38,958 bases of DNA, taken from positions 1 through 38,958 of the forward strand of contig CACWJS010000007.1 of the NCBI GenBank assembly GCA_902761275.1, in the 5' to 3' direction. A model generated the notes under the pieces. That model made no database searches. It saw nothing but the letters and a program-made list of their open reading frames with translations, and was not told the origin of the DNA. Positions 9,736-18,262 of the stretch are shown piece after piece. Each line of letters starts with the position of its first letter. The stretch's first letter is position 1. The DNA is from an uncultured bacterium. Its GTDB lineage: Bacteria > Verrucomicrobiota > Kiritimatiellia > RFP12 > UBA1067. The position numbers and the translations under genes were made by a program.

Positions 9736-9744
9736 ATTCTACCA
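9736..9744 (-). promoter_or_regulatory. Extended -10 promoter of the minus-strand sigma gene
   Basis: On the minus strand TTTGG is followed by TAGAAT. The predicted start at 9729 leaves a 1-nt leader before ATG 9728. It has the same layout as the promoters at 12634, 24762, 33124 and 34811. Confidence 0.55.
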
Positions 9745-9809
9745 AATGGCCGCGCACGATTGTTGAAAAATACTGAAATCAAGTTGCTTCACCCACGCGA
9801 CGGAAAATT

Positions 9810-9818
9810 TGGTATAAT
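9810..9818 (+). promoter_or_regulatory. Extended -10 promoter of the tRNA-Gly gene
   Basis: TTTGG followed by TATAAT (9813-9818). The predicted start near 9825 gives a 15-nt precursor leader ahead of the tRNA at 9840. Confidence 0.6.
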
Positions 9819-9839
9819 GTGCGCATTCCACGTTTAGAC

Positions 9840-9913
9840 GCGGGCGTAATTCAATGGCAGAATAGGAGCTTCCCAAGCTTCTTACGTGGGTTCGATTCCC
9901 ATCGCCCGCTCCA
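9840..9913 (+). tRNA. tRNA-Gly (anticodon CCC), CCA encoded
   Basis: A full cloverleaf can be drawn. Acceptor stem GCGGGCG (9840-9846) pairs with CGCCCGC (9903-9909), followed by discriminator T and genomic CCA (9911-9913). D stem is ATTC/GAAT, anticodon stem GGAGC/GCTTC with loop TTCCCAA giving anticodon CCC, and the T arm has the GTTCGATTC motif. It reads the GGG glycine codon. Confidence 0.95.
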
Positions 9914-9960
9914 CCTTTCCATGGCGGAACAGTTTTTTGGGGACATTGTCTTTTTCGTAG

Positions 9961-11547
9961 ATGCTGAACAAGCTTGCAGTTTCTAACCTTGCTGTCGTCG
10001 AGAAGGTCGAAGTAGCATTCGGGTCTGGGCTCAATGTCGTCACCGGCGAGACGGGCGCGGGAAAATCCGTCCTGATCTGGGCGCTCGAACTCGTGCTCGG
10101 AGGCCGCGCCGACAGCTCGGTAGTGCGCGACGGCGCGAAGGAAGCCGAGGTCGAAGCCGACTTCGGCGGTACTGTCGTCCGCCGCACCGTCACCGCCGAA
10201 GGCCGCTCGCGCGCATGGGTCAACGACGAAAGTGTCGCCGTCTCGGAGCTAAAGGAACTTGGCCGCCGTCTCGTCGACATACACGGCCCCCGCGCGAATC
10301 AGAACATCCTCGAAGAGAACTTCCAGCGCTCTACGCTCGACCGCTTCGGCGGCGTCGGGCTTTCAAAATACTCCGCCGCCTACGGCGAGTGGCGCAAGAC
10401 TGCCGACGAGATCGCATCTCTCGAAGGCGGCGCGTCTGTCGAGGACGAGATTGATCTCCTAAAGTTCCAGGTAGGCGAGCTTGAGGAGGCGAACGTCACT
10501 TCCGACGACGACGATATCGCGGAGCGCCACGCCGCAGCCGCGCACGCCGCTGAAATCGTCGAGGGCGCAAACGCGATCACCGAGGCGCTTGGCGGCGACG
10601 AAGGCGCGGAGACGGCGATCGCGAAGCTCGGCCCCGTGTTCGCTTCGGTTGCGAAGCATTTCCCCGCCGCGTCCGAATGGGCGGCGGAGGCAGAGGAGAT
10701 ATCCGTCCGCATAAACGAGCTTTCCCGCAGCGTCGCCGACGCGGTAAGCCGCATCGACGCCGATCCCGAGGCGTTCGACGAACTCGATCGCCGGCTCTCC
10801 GTCGTGAACCGCATGCGCCGCAAGTACGGCGACCCCGCGGCCGCGCTCGCAGAAAAGCGTGCGAAGCTTGATGCGCTCGAGCACCGCGACGAGCGTCTTG
10901 GCGAACTGAGGGCCCGTCTCGCGGAAGCCGAGAAGACCGTCAAGGCGGAAGGCGCAGAAGTCACGCGCCGCCGCCGCACTGCCGCCGCGAAGCTCGCGAA
11001 GGCCGTGACGAAGGAGCTACGCGACCTCGGCTTTCTCCAGGCGAAGTTCGATGTCGACATCCGCGAGGCCGCACCTGCGGCTCACGGTTGCGACTCCGTT
11101 GTCTACATGTTTGAGCCGAACCCCGGAGAGCCCGCGAGGCCGCTTGCGGCGATAGCGAGCTCGGGCGAGACGGCGCGAATCATGCTCGCGCTCAAGACCG
11201 TGCTTGCCGCGCACGACGAGACCGCGACTCTCGTCTTTGACGAGATCGACGCGAACATCGGCGGCGAAGTCGGCCGCGCGGTAGGCGAGAAGATGCGCTG
11301 CGTCGCCGCGTCGCACCAGGTAATCGCGATCACCCACCTGCCGCAGAGCGCAGTGTGCGGCGACAGGCATTTCGTGGTGGCAAAGGGCGTCTCGGGCGGG
11401 AGGACGCGCACTTGGATTTCGGAAGTTGAGGGCGAGGACCGTGTTTCGGAAATCGCGCGTATGCTCGGCGGCGAGAAGCTCACGAGCGTTACAAGGAAAC
11501 ATGCTGAAGAACTGCTCGAAAATGGCAAGAAAAAAGACAGAAGGTAA
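9961..11547 (+). CDS. recN: DNA repair protein RecN
   Basis: A 528-residue SMC-like ATPase that acts at double-strand breaks in recombinational repair. The N-terminal ATPase half begins LNKLAVSNLAVVEKVEVAF and carries Walker A GETGAGKS (29-36). The middle is a long charged coiled coil (about 150-360). The C-terminal half has the signature region LAAIASSGETARIMLALK, Walker B TLVFDEIDANIGGE, and ITHLPQSAVCGDRHF, all typical of RecN. It is slightly shorter than the usual 550 residues. The ATG at 9961 follows the tRNA by 47 nt and no ribosome site is obvious. The end overlaps the next gene's ATG at 11522 by 26 nt, implying coupled translation. Confidence 0.93.
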   Translation: MLNKLAVSNLAVVEKVEVAFGSGLNVVTGETGAGKSVLIWALELVLGGRADSSVVRDGAKEAEVEADFGGTVVRRTVTAEGRSRAWVNDESVAVSELKELGRRLVDIHGPRANQNILEENFQRSTLDRFGGVGLSKYSAAYGEWRKTADEIASLEGGASVEDEIDLLKFQVGELEEANVTSDDDDIAERHAAAAHAAEIVEGANAITEALGGDEGAETAIAKLGPVFASVAKHFPAASEWAAEAEEISVRINELSRSVADAVSRIDADPEAFDELDRRLSVVNRMRRKYGDPAAALAEKRAKLDALEHRDERLGELRARLAEAEKTVKAEGAEVTRRRRTAAAKLAKAVTKELRDLGFLQAKFDVDIREAAPAAHGCDSVVYMFEPNPGEPARPLAAIASSGETARIMLALKTVLAAHDETATLVFDEIDANIGGEVGRAVGEKMRCVAASHQVIAITHLPQSAVCGDRHFVVAKGVSGGRTRTWISEVEGEDRVSEIARMLGGEKLTSVTRKHAEELLENGKKKDRR

Positions 11548-12628
11548 GTACCCGATCGAGATCGTCGACGATGTGTTTGCAGAAGAAAACGCGACGCTCG
11601 CCAACACGCTTAAGGCCGTTGCCGGCACTGACGCGGCAAAGGTCGCGCTTGTCGCCGACGTCAACGTCGTGCAGCGCACCGAGGGGCTCGGGCTCAAGAT
11701 CGGCAAGTATTTCAAGGAACACGGCATAACGCTTGCGGCGAGCCCCGTGGTGATTTCCGGCGGCGAGAAGATCAAGGCGGACGGGTTTCAGAGCGCGACG
11801 CTCGTGGCGACTTCTCTCATCGATGCCAGGATCGGTGCGAACGACGTCGTGATCGCGCTCGGCGGCGGCACTGTGCTCGACGTCGCGGGCTACGCGGCCG
11901 CGCAGGTGAGGGGCGGGCTCAAGCTTCTCAGGATGCCGACGACTCCCGCCGCGATGCTCGACGCCGCCTTTGCCGATACCGCCGCTGTCGACGGCGTTGC
12001 GGTGAAGGACGCGCTTTCCGTCCGCTGCGAGCCGGCGGCGGTAGTCATCGATCCGTCTTTCACGAAGACTGTCCTAGACGGCGTGTGGTGCGCCGGGTTT
12101 GGCGAGGCCGTGCGCTATGCCGCTGTGTGCGACGCCGCTCTCATGAAGCGCCTCGCAAAGCGTGCCGAGGCCATCAAGACGCGTGACTTCGACGCCATGC
12201 GCGACACCATATCCGACTGCGTCAAGTCGAGGGGCGGCGCCTCGATTGCGCCGTTCGCGCAATGGTGCGCGGCGCGTCTCGAGTCGATGAGCGGCTACAA
12301 GCTTCCCCACGGTTACGCGGTCGCGATCGCTATCTGCATCGACTGCGCGTATGCCGTCAAAAAGGGTCTAATGGACGAGGACGACCAGGAGCTTGTGTGC
12401 AGGGCGCTCGCCGACTGCGGCGCTTTGGACAGCCTTTCCCACAGCCATTATCTTCTCGCCAATCACGAAAGCCTGATGAAGGGCATTGATGCGTGGGCTC
12501 TTGTGCGCGGTTCCGAGGCGATCCCCCTCCCAGGGGCCCTCGGCAAGTCTGTTGAGGAGAAGAAACCCGACCGCGCGGCCTACGCAGAAGTTCTCGAAGG
12601 TCTCCTTGCCGTCTCCCGTGGGGAGTGA
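11522..12628 (+). CDS. 3-dehydroquinate synthase-like protein with altered active site
   Basis: A 368-residue member of the dehydroquinate synthase / iron-alcohol dehydrogenase superfamily. Family marks are ALGGGTVLDVAGYAAA (NAD-binding glycines 114-116), RMPTTPAAMLDAAF, GFGEAVRYAAVCD (Glu195, a zinc-ligand position) and LPHGYAVAIAI (His263, another zinc ligand). However, the canonical DSSVGGKTGVN loop reads DAAFADTAAVDG, so the Lys is Thr153, and the LNLGHTFGHAIE block that supplies the third zinc ligand is replaced by QWCAARLESMSG, with no His. Ordinary AroB chemistry is therefore doubtful. It may be a divergent cyclase or a non-catalytic paralogue. ATG 11522 was chosen; ATG 11501 in the same frame is possible. 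It overlaps recN and is followed 22 nt later by bamA with its own promoter. Confidence 0.7.
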   Translation: MARKKTEGKYPIEIVDDVFAEENATLANTLKAVAGTDAAKVALVADVNVVQRTEGLGLKIGKYFKEHGITLAASPVVISGGEKIKADGFQSATLVATSLIDARIGANDVVIALGGGTVLDVAGYAAAQVRGGLKLLRMPTTPAAMLDAAFADTAAVDGVAVKDALSVRCEPAAVVIDPSFTKTVLDGVWCAGFGEAVRYAAVCDAALMKRLAKRAEAIKTRDFDAMRDTISDCVKSRGGASIAPFAQWCAARLESMSGYKLPHGYAVAIAICIDCAYAVKKGLMDEDDQELVCRALADCGALDSLSHSHYLLANHESLMKGIDAWALVRGSEAIPLPGALGKSVEEKKPDRAAYAEVLEGLLAVSRGE

Positions 12629-12633
12629 ATTTT

Positions 12634-12642
12634 TGGTACAAT
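12634..12642 (+). promoter_or_regulatory. Extended -10 promoter of bamA
   Basis: TTTTGG followed by TACAAT (12637-12642). The predicted start at 12649 leaves a 2-nt leader before ATG 12651. No purine-rich ribosome site fits in this space. Confidence 0.55.
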
Positions 12643-12650
12643 ATTAACCT

Positions 12651-15065
12651 ATGAAAACACATATTGCGCTTTTCGCGCTTGTCGCGGCCGCGACCGCATG
12701 GTCCGCGCAGGTTGTCGACGTCAAGTTCAAGGCGCTCGACGGGTTTGGTGGCGACACTGGTTCCATCGCAAGCCGCTGCCAGACGAAGAAGGGGCAGGAA
12801 TACGACCCTGCGACGCTGACGAGGGACGTTGGCGCGCTCAAGGATTCCTCCGAGTTCGAGGACATCTCGGCCGATGCGCAGCGTGTCGGCGATGGCGTTG
12901 AAATCACCTTCTACGTGAAGCGGAAGATGCGCTACAGCGCGCCCGCGACCGTAAAGGGCGCCAATGCCTTCAGCGTGTCCAAGGTTCTCAAGGAGGCGGA
13001 GCTCAAGGTCGGCTACCTCTATGGCGAGGCCGATCTCGCCGAGGCTGCCGATAGGGTCAGGACCGCCTACTACAAGAAGCACTACTACGACGCCAAGGTT
13101 TCGCCCGTCGTCGAAATGCTCCCTGAGGGCGACGGTGGGACGGTCACGTTCATAATCGACGAGGGGGTGCGCCAGAAGATCGGCTCGTACGTGTTTGCCG
13201 GTGCCGTTGGCGTTTCGGCGGACGAGCTTCTCGAGGCGATCAACGTGCTTCCGTGGTGGAATCCGCTTGGGTGGTTCTCCGACTCTCCCGTTACGCCCGA
13301 GCAGCAGGCGCAATGCGTGCCGAAGATCGAGGAGGTCTTCCGCAATCGCGGCTATCTCGACGTCAAGGTCGCCGGCCCCGAGCGCGTGCCGCGCGAGGAT
13401 GGCCGTGTCGACGTGCGCTTCGATATCGTCGAGGGCGTTCGCTATGTCGTTGGCGATACGAAGATCACTGGCCTTACGCGCTATCCAGAGGAGTCGGTGC
13501 GCGCGAAGAGCGACCTTCCCGCGGCGGGGGCCGTTGCGGGCGCGAAGGTTCTCGCGGACGCCGCTCGCCGCATCGAGATCGCCGTCGGCTCGGGCGATTC
13601 CGGCCTTGCTGACACGCATGTGACCGTGAAGCACTTCCCCTCCGAGTCCGATCCGTCGGTCGCCAACATCGTGTTTGACATCGCCGAGGGCGTGCCTGTC
13701 GTGATCAACAAGATCGAGATCCGCGGCAACGACTACACGAAGGACAAGGTCATCCGCCGCGAAATCACCCTCGGGCCCGGCGACCGCATGCTCGAGGACC
13801 GCGCCGAACAGAGCAAGCGCAGACTCGAGAACCTCGATTACTTCTCCCGCGTCCGCTACGAGCTTCAGCCGACCGACAGGGGCAAGGACGCGAACGGCGC
13901 CGAGTGGCGCGATCTTGTCTACGAGGTCGAGGAGAAGAACACCGGCAACTTCATGGTCGGCATCGGCGCCGGCTCGGTCGACTCCGTCTACGCTTACGCC
14001 GAGGTGCAGCAGTCCAACTTCGACCTCTTCGCACCGAGCAAGTTCTTCCGCGGCGGCGGGCAGAAGGGCCGTGTCTTCGTGCAGGCCGGTCCGCGCATCC
14101 AGAGCTACGAGGCGAGCGTGACAGAGCCCCACTTCCTCGACCGCTACCTCGAGCTCACCGGCGAGGTCTATCGCCGCAACAGGTGGTATGACGACTACGA
14201 CGTCATCCGCTCTGGCGGCGGCGCGACTCTCGCCTATCCTGCCAAGGTGTGGAACCCCAGGCGCTTCTGGGATCCCGAGGCCGACAAGTACGTCTCGTTC
14301 GGCAAGTTCGGCGTGCGTCTCGGCGGCGAGTTCATTCAGATGGACGACGTGGAGAACGCCTACTATATATACAAGGGCGTCGAGAAGCGGTGGCTCAAGG
14401 AGGAAGACCGCAAGTACGGCGACGCGGCCGAGGCCGTCGTCCGCTTCTTCTGGAGCCGCGACGACCGCGACAACTTCCGCGTGGCTACGCGCGGCTCTCG
14501 CTCGCAGGTGTTCCTCGACGTAGGCGCCGGTGACAACGAGTACTACAAGATTGGCATCAGCCACCGCCACTACTTCTCGCCGTGGAAGGGCGTCGTCTCG
14601 GGCGACAGCTGGCTCAAGCAGCATGTGTTCATGGTCGGTCTCCGCGCCGAGACCATCGACGGCTTCGGCTCGAACGACTACGTGCCGATCTACAACAGGA
14701 TGTTCCTCGGCGGCCCGAAGTCTATACGCGGCATCGAGTACCGCTACGTCTCGCCCTACATCAAGAAGGCGAACAGCAGGAGCGACTACATCCCGTGGGG
14801 TGGCCAGACGCTCTTCTGCATGAACTTCGAGTACACGGTGCCGATCGTGAAGATGATTCGCCTCGCGGTGTTCTCCGACCTCGGCAGCGTCGGCGAGGAC
14901 GATTTCGACCTGGACTTCAGCGACACCTTCGCTTGGTCGGTCGGCCTTGGCGTGCGGCTCGACATCCCGATGTTCCCGATTCGCCTCGACTTCGCGACGC
15001 CCATCGAGAAGCCCGACCACTGTGAGGAGGAGGTCTTCTCGTTCTCGGTCGGCTACGATTTCTAA
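12651..15065 (+). CDS. bamA: Outer membrane protein assembly factor BamA
   Basis: An 804-residue Omp85 protein, the central subunit that inserts beta-barrel proteins into the outer membrane. It has a signal peptide (1-19, MKTHIALFALVAAATAWSA), then about five POTRA domains (20-440; typical ends such as VTFIIDEGVRQKIGSYVFAG and VFDIAEGVPVVINKIEIRGN), then a 16-strand barrel. The conserved loop motif is FLGGPKSIRGIEYRY (the VRGF equivalent), and the protein ends in an aromatic residue (GYDF), the normal barrel signal. Position directly before skp and lpxD matches the widespread bamA-skp-lpxD order. An antisense frame of 887 codons covers the gene but is a codon-bias shadow. Confidence 0.94.
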   Translation: MKTHIALFALVAAATAWSAQVVDVKFKALDGFGGDTGSIASRCQTKKGQEYDPATLTRDVGALKDSSEFEDISADAQRVGDGVEITFYVKRKMRYSAPATVKGANAFSVSKVLKEAELKVGYLYGEADLAEAADRVRTAYYKKHYYDAKVSPVVEMLPEGDGGTVTFIIDEGVRQKIGSYVFAGAVGVSADELLEAINVLPWWNPLGWFSDSPVTPEQQAQCVPKIEEVFRNRGYLDVKVAGPERVPREDGRVDVRFDIVEGVRYVVGDTKITGLTRYPEESVRAKSDLPAAGAVAGAKVLADAARRIEIAVGSGDSGLADTHVTVKHFPSESDPSVANIVFDIAEGVPVVINKIEIRGNDYTKDKVIRREITLGPGDRMLEDRAEQSKRRLENLDYFSRVRYELQPTDRGKDANGAEWRDLVYEVEEKNTGNFMVGIGAGSVDSVYAYAEVQQSNFDLFAPSKFFRGGGQKGRVFVQAGPRIQSYEASVTEPHFLDRYLELTGEVYRRNRWYDDYDVIRSGGGATLAYPAKVWNPRRFWDPEADKYVSFGKFGVRLGGEFIQMDDVENAYYIYKGVEKRWLKEEDRKYGDAAEAVVRFFWSRDDRDNFRVATRGSRSQVFLDVGAGDNEYYKIGISHRHYFSPWKGVVSGDSWLKQHVFMVGLRAETIDGFGSNDYVPIYNRMFLGGPKSIRGIEYRYVSPYIKKANSRSDYIPWGGQTLFCMNFEYTVPIVKMIRLAVFSDLGSVGEDDFDLDFSDTFAWSVGLGVRLDIPMFPIRLDFATPIEKPDHCEEEVFSFSVGYDF

Positions 15066-15087
15066 GACACATCAACGGAGACAAGAA

Positions 15088-15654
15088 ATGAAGAAGATGA
15101 TGCTTGGCATGATGGTGCTCTGCGCGGCTACCGCGTTCGGAGACATCAAGATCGGCACGGTAGACATGATGGTGCTCGTCCGCAACCACAAGAGCTACGA
15201 CACCAACAAGAAGATGCTACAGGACTCCGAGAAGGACTACCAGAGGGAGCTCGACAGCATGAAGTCGGAGCTCGATGCGCTTCAGGACGAGGGCAAGAAG
15301 ATCGCGGACCAAGGGCGGAACCCGATGCTTTCGCAGGCCCAGAAGGACAAGATAGAAAAGGAGCTCCTCGACATACAGAACAAGTATGTCGCAGGGCAGC
15401 AGAAGCTTCGCAGCAAGGCGATGGAGTCGCAGCAGAAGCTTCAGGAGTTCGAGGCAAGGCTTCTTAAGGCCACTACCGAGGATATCCGCGCCGTCGTGAA
15501 CAAGTTCGCCGACGACAACGGCTACGACCTAATCATCGAGTCGACGGTTACGGCGTTCGCCAAGAAGTCGCTCGACGTTACCGACGGCATCCTCAAGGAG
15601 ATGGGCGTCGACCCCAAGTACGCCAAGGGCAGGGAGAAGGATGAAGGCAAGTGA
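15088..15654 (+). CDS. skp: Skp/OmpH-type periplasmic chaperone
   Basis: A 188-residue OmpH-family protein that would hold unfolded outer-membrane proteins in the periplasm and hand them to BamA. The signal peptide is [18 protein letters not shown], followed by the family start [16 protein letters not shown], a long charged coiled coil (about 35-145, the tentacles) and a C-terminal beta segment ([20 protein letters not shown]). The ATG at 15088 has CGGAGAC upstream. A longer frame starting in bamA (14947) is not real. The end overlaps lpxD by 14 nt. Confidence 0.88.
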   Translation: MKKMMLGMMVLCAATAFGDIKIGTVDMMVLVRNHKSYDTNKKMLQDSEKDYQRELDSMKSELDALQDEGKKIADQGRNPMLSQAQKDKIEKELLDIQNKYVAGQQKLRSKAMESQQKLQEFEARLLKATTEDIRAVVNKFADDNGYDLIIESTVTAFAKKSLDVTDGILKEMGVDPKYAKGREKDEGK

Positions 15655-16669
15655 GCTCGCCAAGGTCCTCGGCGGAACGCTCGAGGGGGACGACGTCGAG
15701 CTCTCGGCCTGCGGCGGGCTTGAAGAGGCCCGTCCGGGCGACTTGAGTTTCTGCAAGGACCCGAAGCACGTCAAGCTCGTCGAGTCCACCAAGGCGTCGG
15801 CCGTTCTGCTGCCGCCCGAATGGGACAAGGGCGCGCCGTGTTCCGTGATTCGCGTTGCAGACCCGAACCACGCCTGCATGACGGCCGCAAAGATGTTCGC
15901 CCCGCCTGAGCCCGTGCGTGCTCCCGGCGTCCATCCAAGTGCCGTGATCGACCCGTCTGTAAAGCTCGGCAAGGATGTGCACATCGGGCCTTTCACCGTG
16001 ATCGAGAAGGGCGCGGAAATCGGCGACGGCGCGGTTATCGAGGCGCAGGTCTTCATCGGCGAGGGCTGCAAGGTCGGCGCGAAGACGCATATCTATCCGC
16101 AGGTCACGCTTCGCGAGGGAACGATCGTCGGCGCGGAGTGCATCATCCACTGCGGCGTTCGGCTCGGCGGCGACGGCTACGGCTTCAACAACGGTCTGCG
16201 CGAAGACGGCTCGGTGTTTATCGAGAAGATTCCCCAGCTCGGCATCGTTGAGATTGGCGACGGCGTTGAGATCGGCTCCAACACGACGATTGACCGTGCG
16301 CGCATCGGCCGCACCTACATCGGCCCGATGACGAAGATCGACAACCTCGTGCAGATCGGCCACAACGTCAAGGTCAAGGGATATTCTGGTCTCATCGCCC
16401 AGTCCGGCGTCGCCGGCTCGACGGAGATCGGCTACGGCTGTCTCATCTGGGCGCAGGCGGGCATCTCCGGCCACATCAAGATCGCGGACGGCGTGCAGGT
16501 CGGTCCTCAGGCGGGCGTCCCTCAGTCGCTCGATGGCTCGCTCAAGTACGTCATCGGCGCTCCCGCCATGAGCATGAAGGATCTCGCCGCGATAACGCTC
16601 GCCCCGAAGATGATTCAAAAGCTCAAGGGCGAGGTCAAGGAACTGAAGGCGCAGCTCGCCGCGAAGTAA
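15641..16669 (+). CDS. lpxD: UDP-3-O-acylglucosamine N-acyltransferase LpxD
   Basis: A 342-residue enzyme of lipid A synthesis that adds the N-linked hydroxyacyl chain from acyl-ACP to UDP-3-O-acylglucosamine at the inner membrane face. The N-terminal uridine-binding domain includes [17 protein letters not shown] left-handed beta-helix of hexapeptide repeats (about 105-320; e.g. [20 protein letters not shown]) follows. The catalytic His is His241 in VQIGHNVKV, equivalent to E. coli His239, and GGDGYGF and [23 protein letters not shown] are family motifs. A C-terminal helix completes the trimer. The start overlaps skp. In many bacteria fabZ and lpxA follow; here an FmdB-like gene does. Confidence 0.94.
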   Translation: MKASELAKVLGGTLEGDDVELSACGGLEEARPGDLSFCKDPKHVKLVESTKASAVLLPPEWDKGAPCSVIRVADPNHACMTAAKMFAPPEPVRAPGVHPSAVIDPSVKLGKDVHIGPFTVIEKGAEIGDGAVIEAQVFIGEGCKVGAKTHIYPQVTLREGTIVGAECIIHCGVRLGGDGYGFNNGLREDGSVFIEKIPQLGIVEIGDGVEIGSNTTIDRARIGRTYIGPMTKIDNLVQIGHNVKVKGYSGLIAQSGVAGSTEIGYGCLIWAQAGISGHIKIADGVQVGPQAGVPQSLDGSLKYVIGAPAMSMKDLAAITLAPKMIQKLKGEVKELKAQLAAK

Positions 16670-16921
16670 ATGCCGCTCTACGTCTACGAAGCCGTCGAAC
16701 CGGAGAAGGGCTGCGCGAAATGCCGCGGCGGGTTCGAGGTCTCGCAGTCGATCAAGGACGACAAGCTGACGGCGTGCCCAGACTGCGGGGCGAAGATCCA
16801 GCGCATCATACAGGCCCCCGGCCTTGCTCACTCAAAGACCGATCTCCACTACCGTGCCAAGCGCGCGGGTTTCCATTCGCTCAAGCGCGTGGGCAAGGGC
16901 GAATACGAAAAGATGTACTGA
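16670..16921 (+). CDS. FmdB-family zinc ribbon protein
   Basis: An 83-residue protein that starts immediately after the lpxD stop. It opens MPLYVYEAVEPEKGCAKC and has two CxxC pairs (Cys15/Cys18 and Cys36/Cys39), the zinc-ribbon layout of the FmdB/regulatory-protein family. The tail SLKRVGKGEYEKMY is basic. These small proteins are widespread; a regulatory or RNA/DNA-binding role is assumed but not proven. The direct abutment suggests co-translation with lpxD. Confidence 0.8.
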   Translation: MPLYVYEAVEPEKGCAKCRGGFEVSQSIKDDKLTACPDCGAKIQRIIQAPGLAHSKTDLHYRAKRAGFHSLKRVGKGEYEKMY

Positions 16922-16933
16922 AAGGACGGCACG

Positions 16934-17434
16934 ATGAAAAAGCCTTTCTTCGCAGTTGCGCTCGCTTTGATGCTGTTTCCTGCCGCGTTTGCCGACGAGG
17001 AAGCGAGCAACGAAACCGGATGGTATTCGGGCGCTGCGGCGCAGCTCGTGCTGCCGCAGGGTGGTTCGCGCATGCATCGGCTCGGCGGCGCTGCGGCGCG
17101 TGTCGGCTACTACTTTACCGGCTCCCTCGCGTTCGAGGCCGAGGCCGCGTGGCTTGAGAACGCCGTGGGGCTTTCCGCCCGCGCTCTCTGGCATCTCCAC
17201 GGCTGGGATGAGTTCAACATGCTCTTCGGCTACGAGCGCTTCGACCCGTTCCTGTCGCTTGGCGCGCGCGGCTGGATACACGATGGGCAGGTTGGCCCAT
17301 CCGCCGGAGTAGGCGCGTTCTACTACCTCACCGACTTCTGGGCGCTGCGCTTTGACGCGGACGTGACGCTTGGACTCGACACCGACGTCGAGACGGCGTT
17401 CACGCTTTCCGCCGGTTTGCAGTATTCCTTCTAA
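16934..17434 (+). CDS. Small exported beta-barrel-like protein, unknown function
   Basis: A 166-residue protein with signal peptide MKKPFFAVALALMLFPAAFA, then alternating hydrophobic and polar stretches rich in Gly, Tyr and Phe (GYYFTGSLAFEAEAAWLEN, FLSLGARGWIH, GVGAFYYLTDFWALRFDADV), ending in YSF. A final aromatic residue and about eight amphipathic strands suggest a small outer-membrane barrel of the OmpA/OmpW size class, which fits its place after bamA, skp and lpxD. AAAGGA precedes the ATG. No specific family recognised. Confidence 0.65.
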   Translation: MKKPFFAVALALMLFPAAFADEEASNETGWYSGAAAQLVLPQGGSRMHRLGGAAARVGYYFTGSLAFEAEAAWLENAVGLSARALWHLHGWDEFNMLFGYERFDPFLSLGARGWIHDGQVGPSAGVGAFYYLTDFWALRFDADVTLGLDTDVETAFTLSAGLQYSF

Positions 17435-17468
17435 ATTGCTCTGCGACCCTGCGCCTCTGCGTTAAAAT
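17435..17468 (+). repeat. CTCTGCG-type simple repeat spacer
   Basis: The gap between the barrel gene and Hsp33 is made of degenerate copies of CTCTGCG/CCTGCGCC/CTCTGCGTTAAA with a period of about 9-10. I see no convincing promoter in it. Confidence 0.4.
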
Positions 17469-18260
17469 ATGAAAAACTGCCGAGAGGAATGGTACGACAA
17501 GGATGCGAAAGTCGCGGTGACTTTGGTTGACGTGACTGACGCGGCGCAGGCGCTCGCCCGCGGACATCTCTGCGGTCCGACGAGCGCCTACTTTCTCTCC
17601 AAGGCGCTTGCCGCCGCGGCGCTCCTCGGGGGCGAGATGTCAGAGGACGACGAGACTTTGATTCTCCAGATGAAGTGCAAGGGGCCGCTTGGCGGCTTCA
17701 ATGTCGAATGCACTGCGGCGGGAACATTGCGCGGCTACACTGAAAAGAAGATACTCGACGACTTCGACGGAATGGGAGTTCCCGACCCCAGGAAGGCGGT
17801 CGGCGAAAAGCAGCTGCAGGTCACGCGCTCTGTCCCTGGTCGCATACTCTCGCAGGGAATCTCCAACTCCCTCGACGGCTATCTCGCCGGGTCGCTTCAG
17901 CGCAAGGCCGTAATCTTCCTCGAAGCCGCGGTGAGCGACGATGTGGAGATTCTCGAGGCGCGCGGCGTTATGGTCGAGGAAATGCCCGACGCAAAGGACA
18001 CCGGCGTTCTGTCGGTCGATCTTCTCGGCAAGTCGCGCACGGGCTCTCTCGCCGTTGCCTCGCGCAACATCCTCGGGAAACTCGGGCTTAAAAACGCCGA
18101 GCTCCGCAAGACGACTCCGCTTTCGTTTGCGTGCCGATGCTCGCCCGACCGCGCGATCGCCATGCTCGCGGCCCTATCGCCAGAGGAGCGCGCTACGCTT
18201 CCGCCGACGATCGACATCACCTGTCACATGTGCGGCAGAACCTTCACGGTGCCGCGCTGA
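17469..18260 (+). CDS. hslO: Redox-regulated chaperone Hsp33
   Basis: A 263-residue cytoplasmic holdase switched on by oxidative unfolding. The N-terminal domain contains MKCKGPLGGFNVECTAAGTLRGY, and the middle YLAGSLQRKAVIFLEAAV. The C-terminal redox switch has Cys222 and Cys224 (CRC) and Cys252 and Cys255 (CHMC), that is CXC-X27-CXXC, exactly the zinc-binding spacing of the family. It is followed 2 nt later by the sigma gene, so chaperone, sigma factor and kinase may form one stress-related operon (inference). Confidence 0.93.
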   Translation: MKNCREEWYDKDAKVAVTLVDVTDAAQALARGHLCGPTSAYFLSKALAAAALLGGEMSEDDETLILQMKCKGPLGGFNVECTAAGTLRGYTEKKILDDFDGMGVPDPRKAVGEKQLQVTRSVPGRILSQGISNSLDGYLAGSLQRKAVIFLEAAVSDDVEILEARGVMVEEMPDAKDTGVLSVDLLGKSRTGSLAVASRNILGKLGLKNAELRKTTPLSFACRCSPDRAIAMLAALSPEERATLPPTIDITCHMCGRTFTVPR

Positions 18261-18262
18261 CA

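Noticed and set aside
12357..15020. Antisense open frame of 887 codons across bamA
   Set aside because: Mirror of the strong codon bias of bamA; peptide is an Asp/Glu/Ala/Arg/Val-rich shadow with no domains or start signals, while the plus strand encodes a clear BamA.
17463..17468. -10 box TAAAAT for Hsp33
   Set aside because: It abuts the ATG at 17469, so transcription would begin inside the gene; more likely part of the simple repeat.
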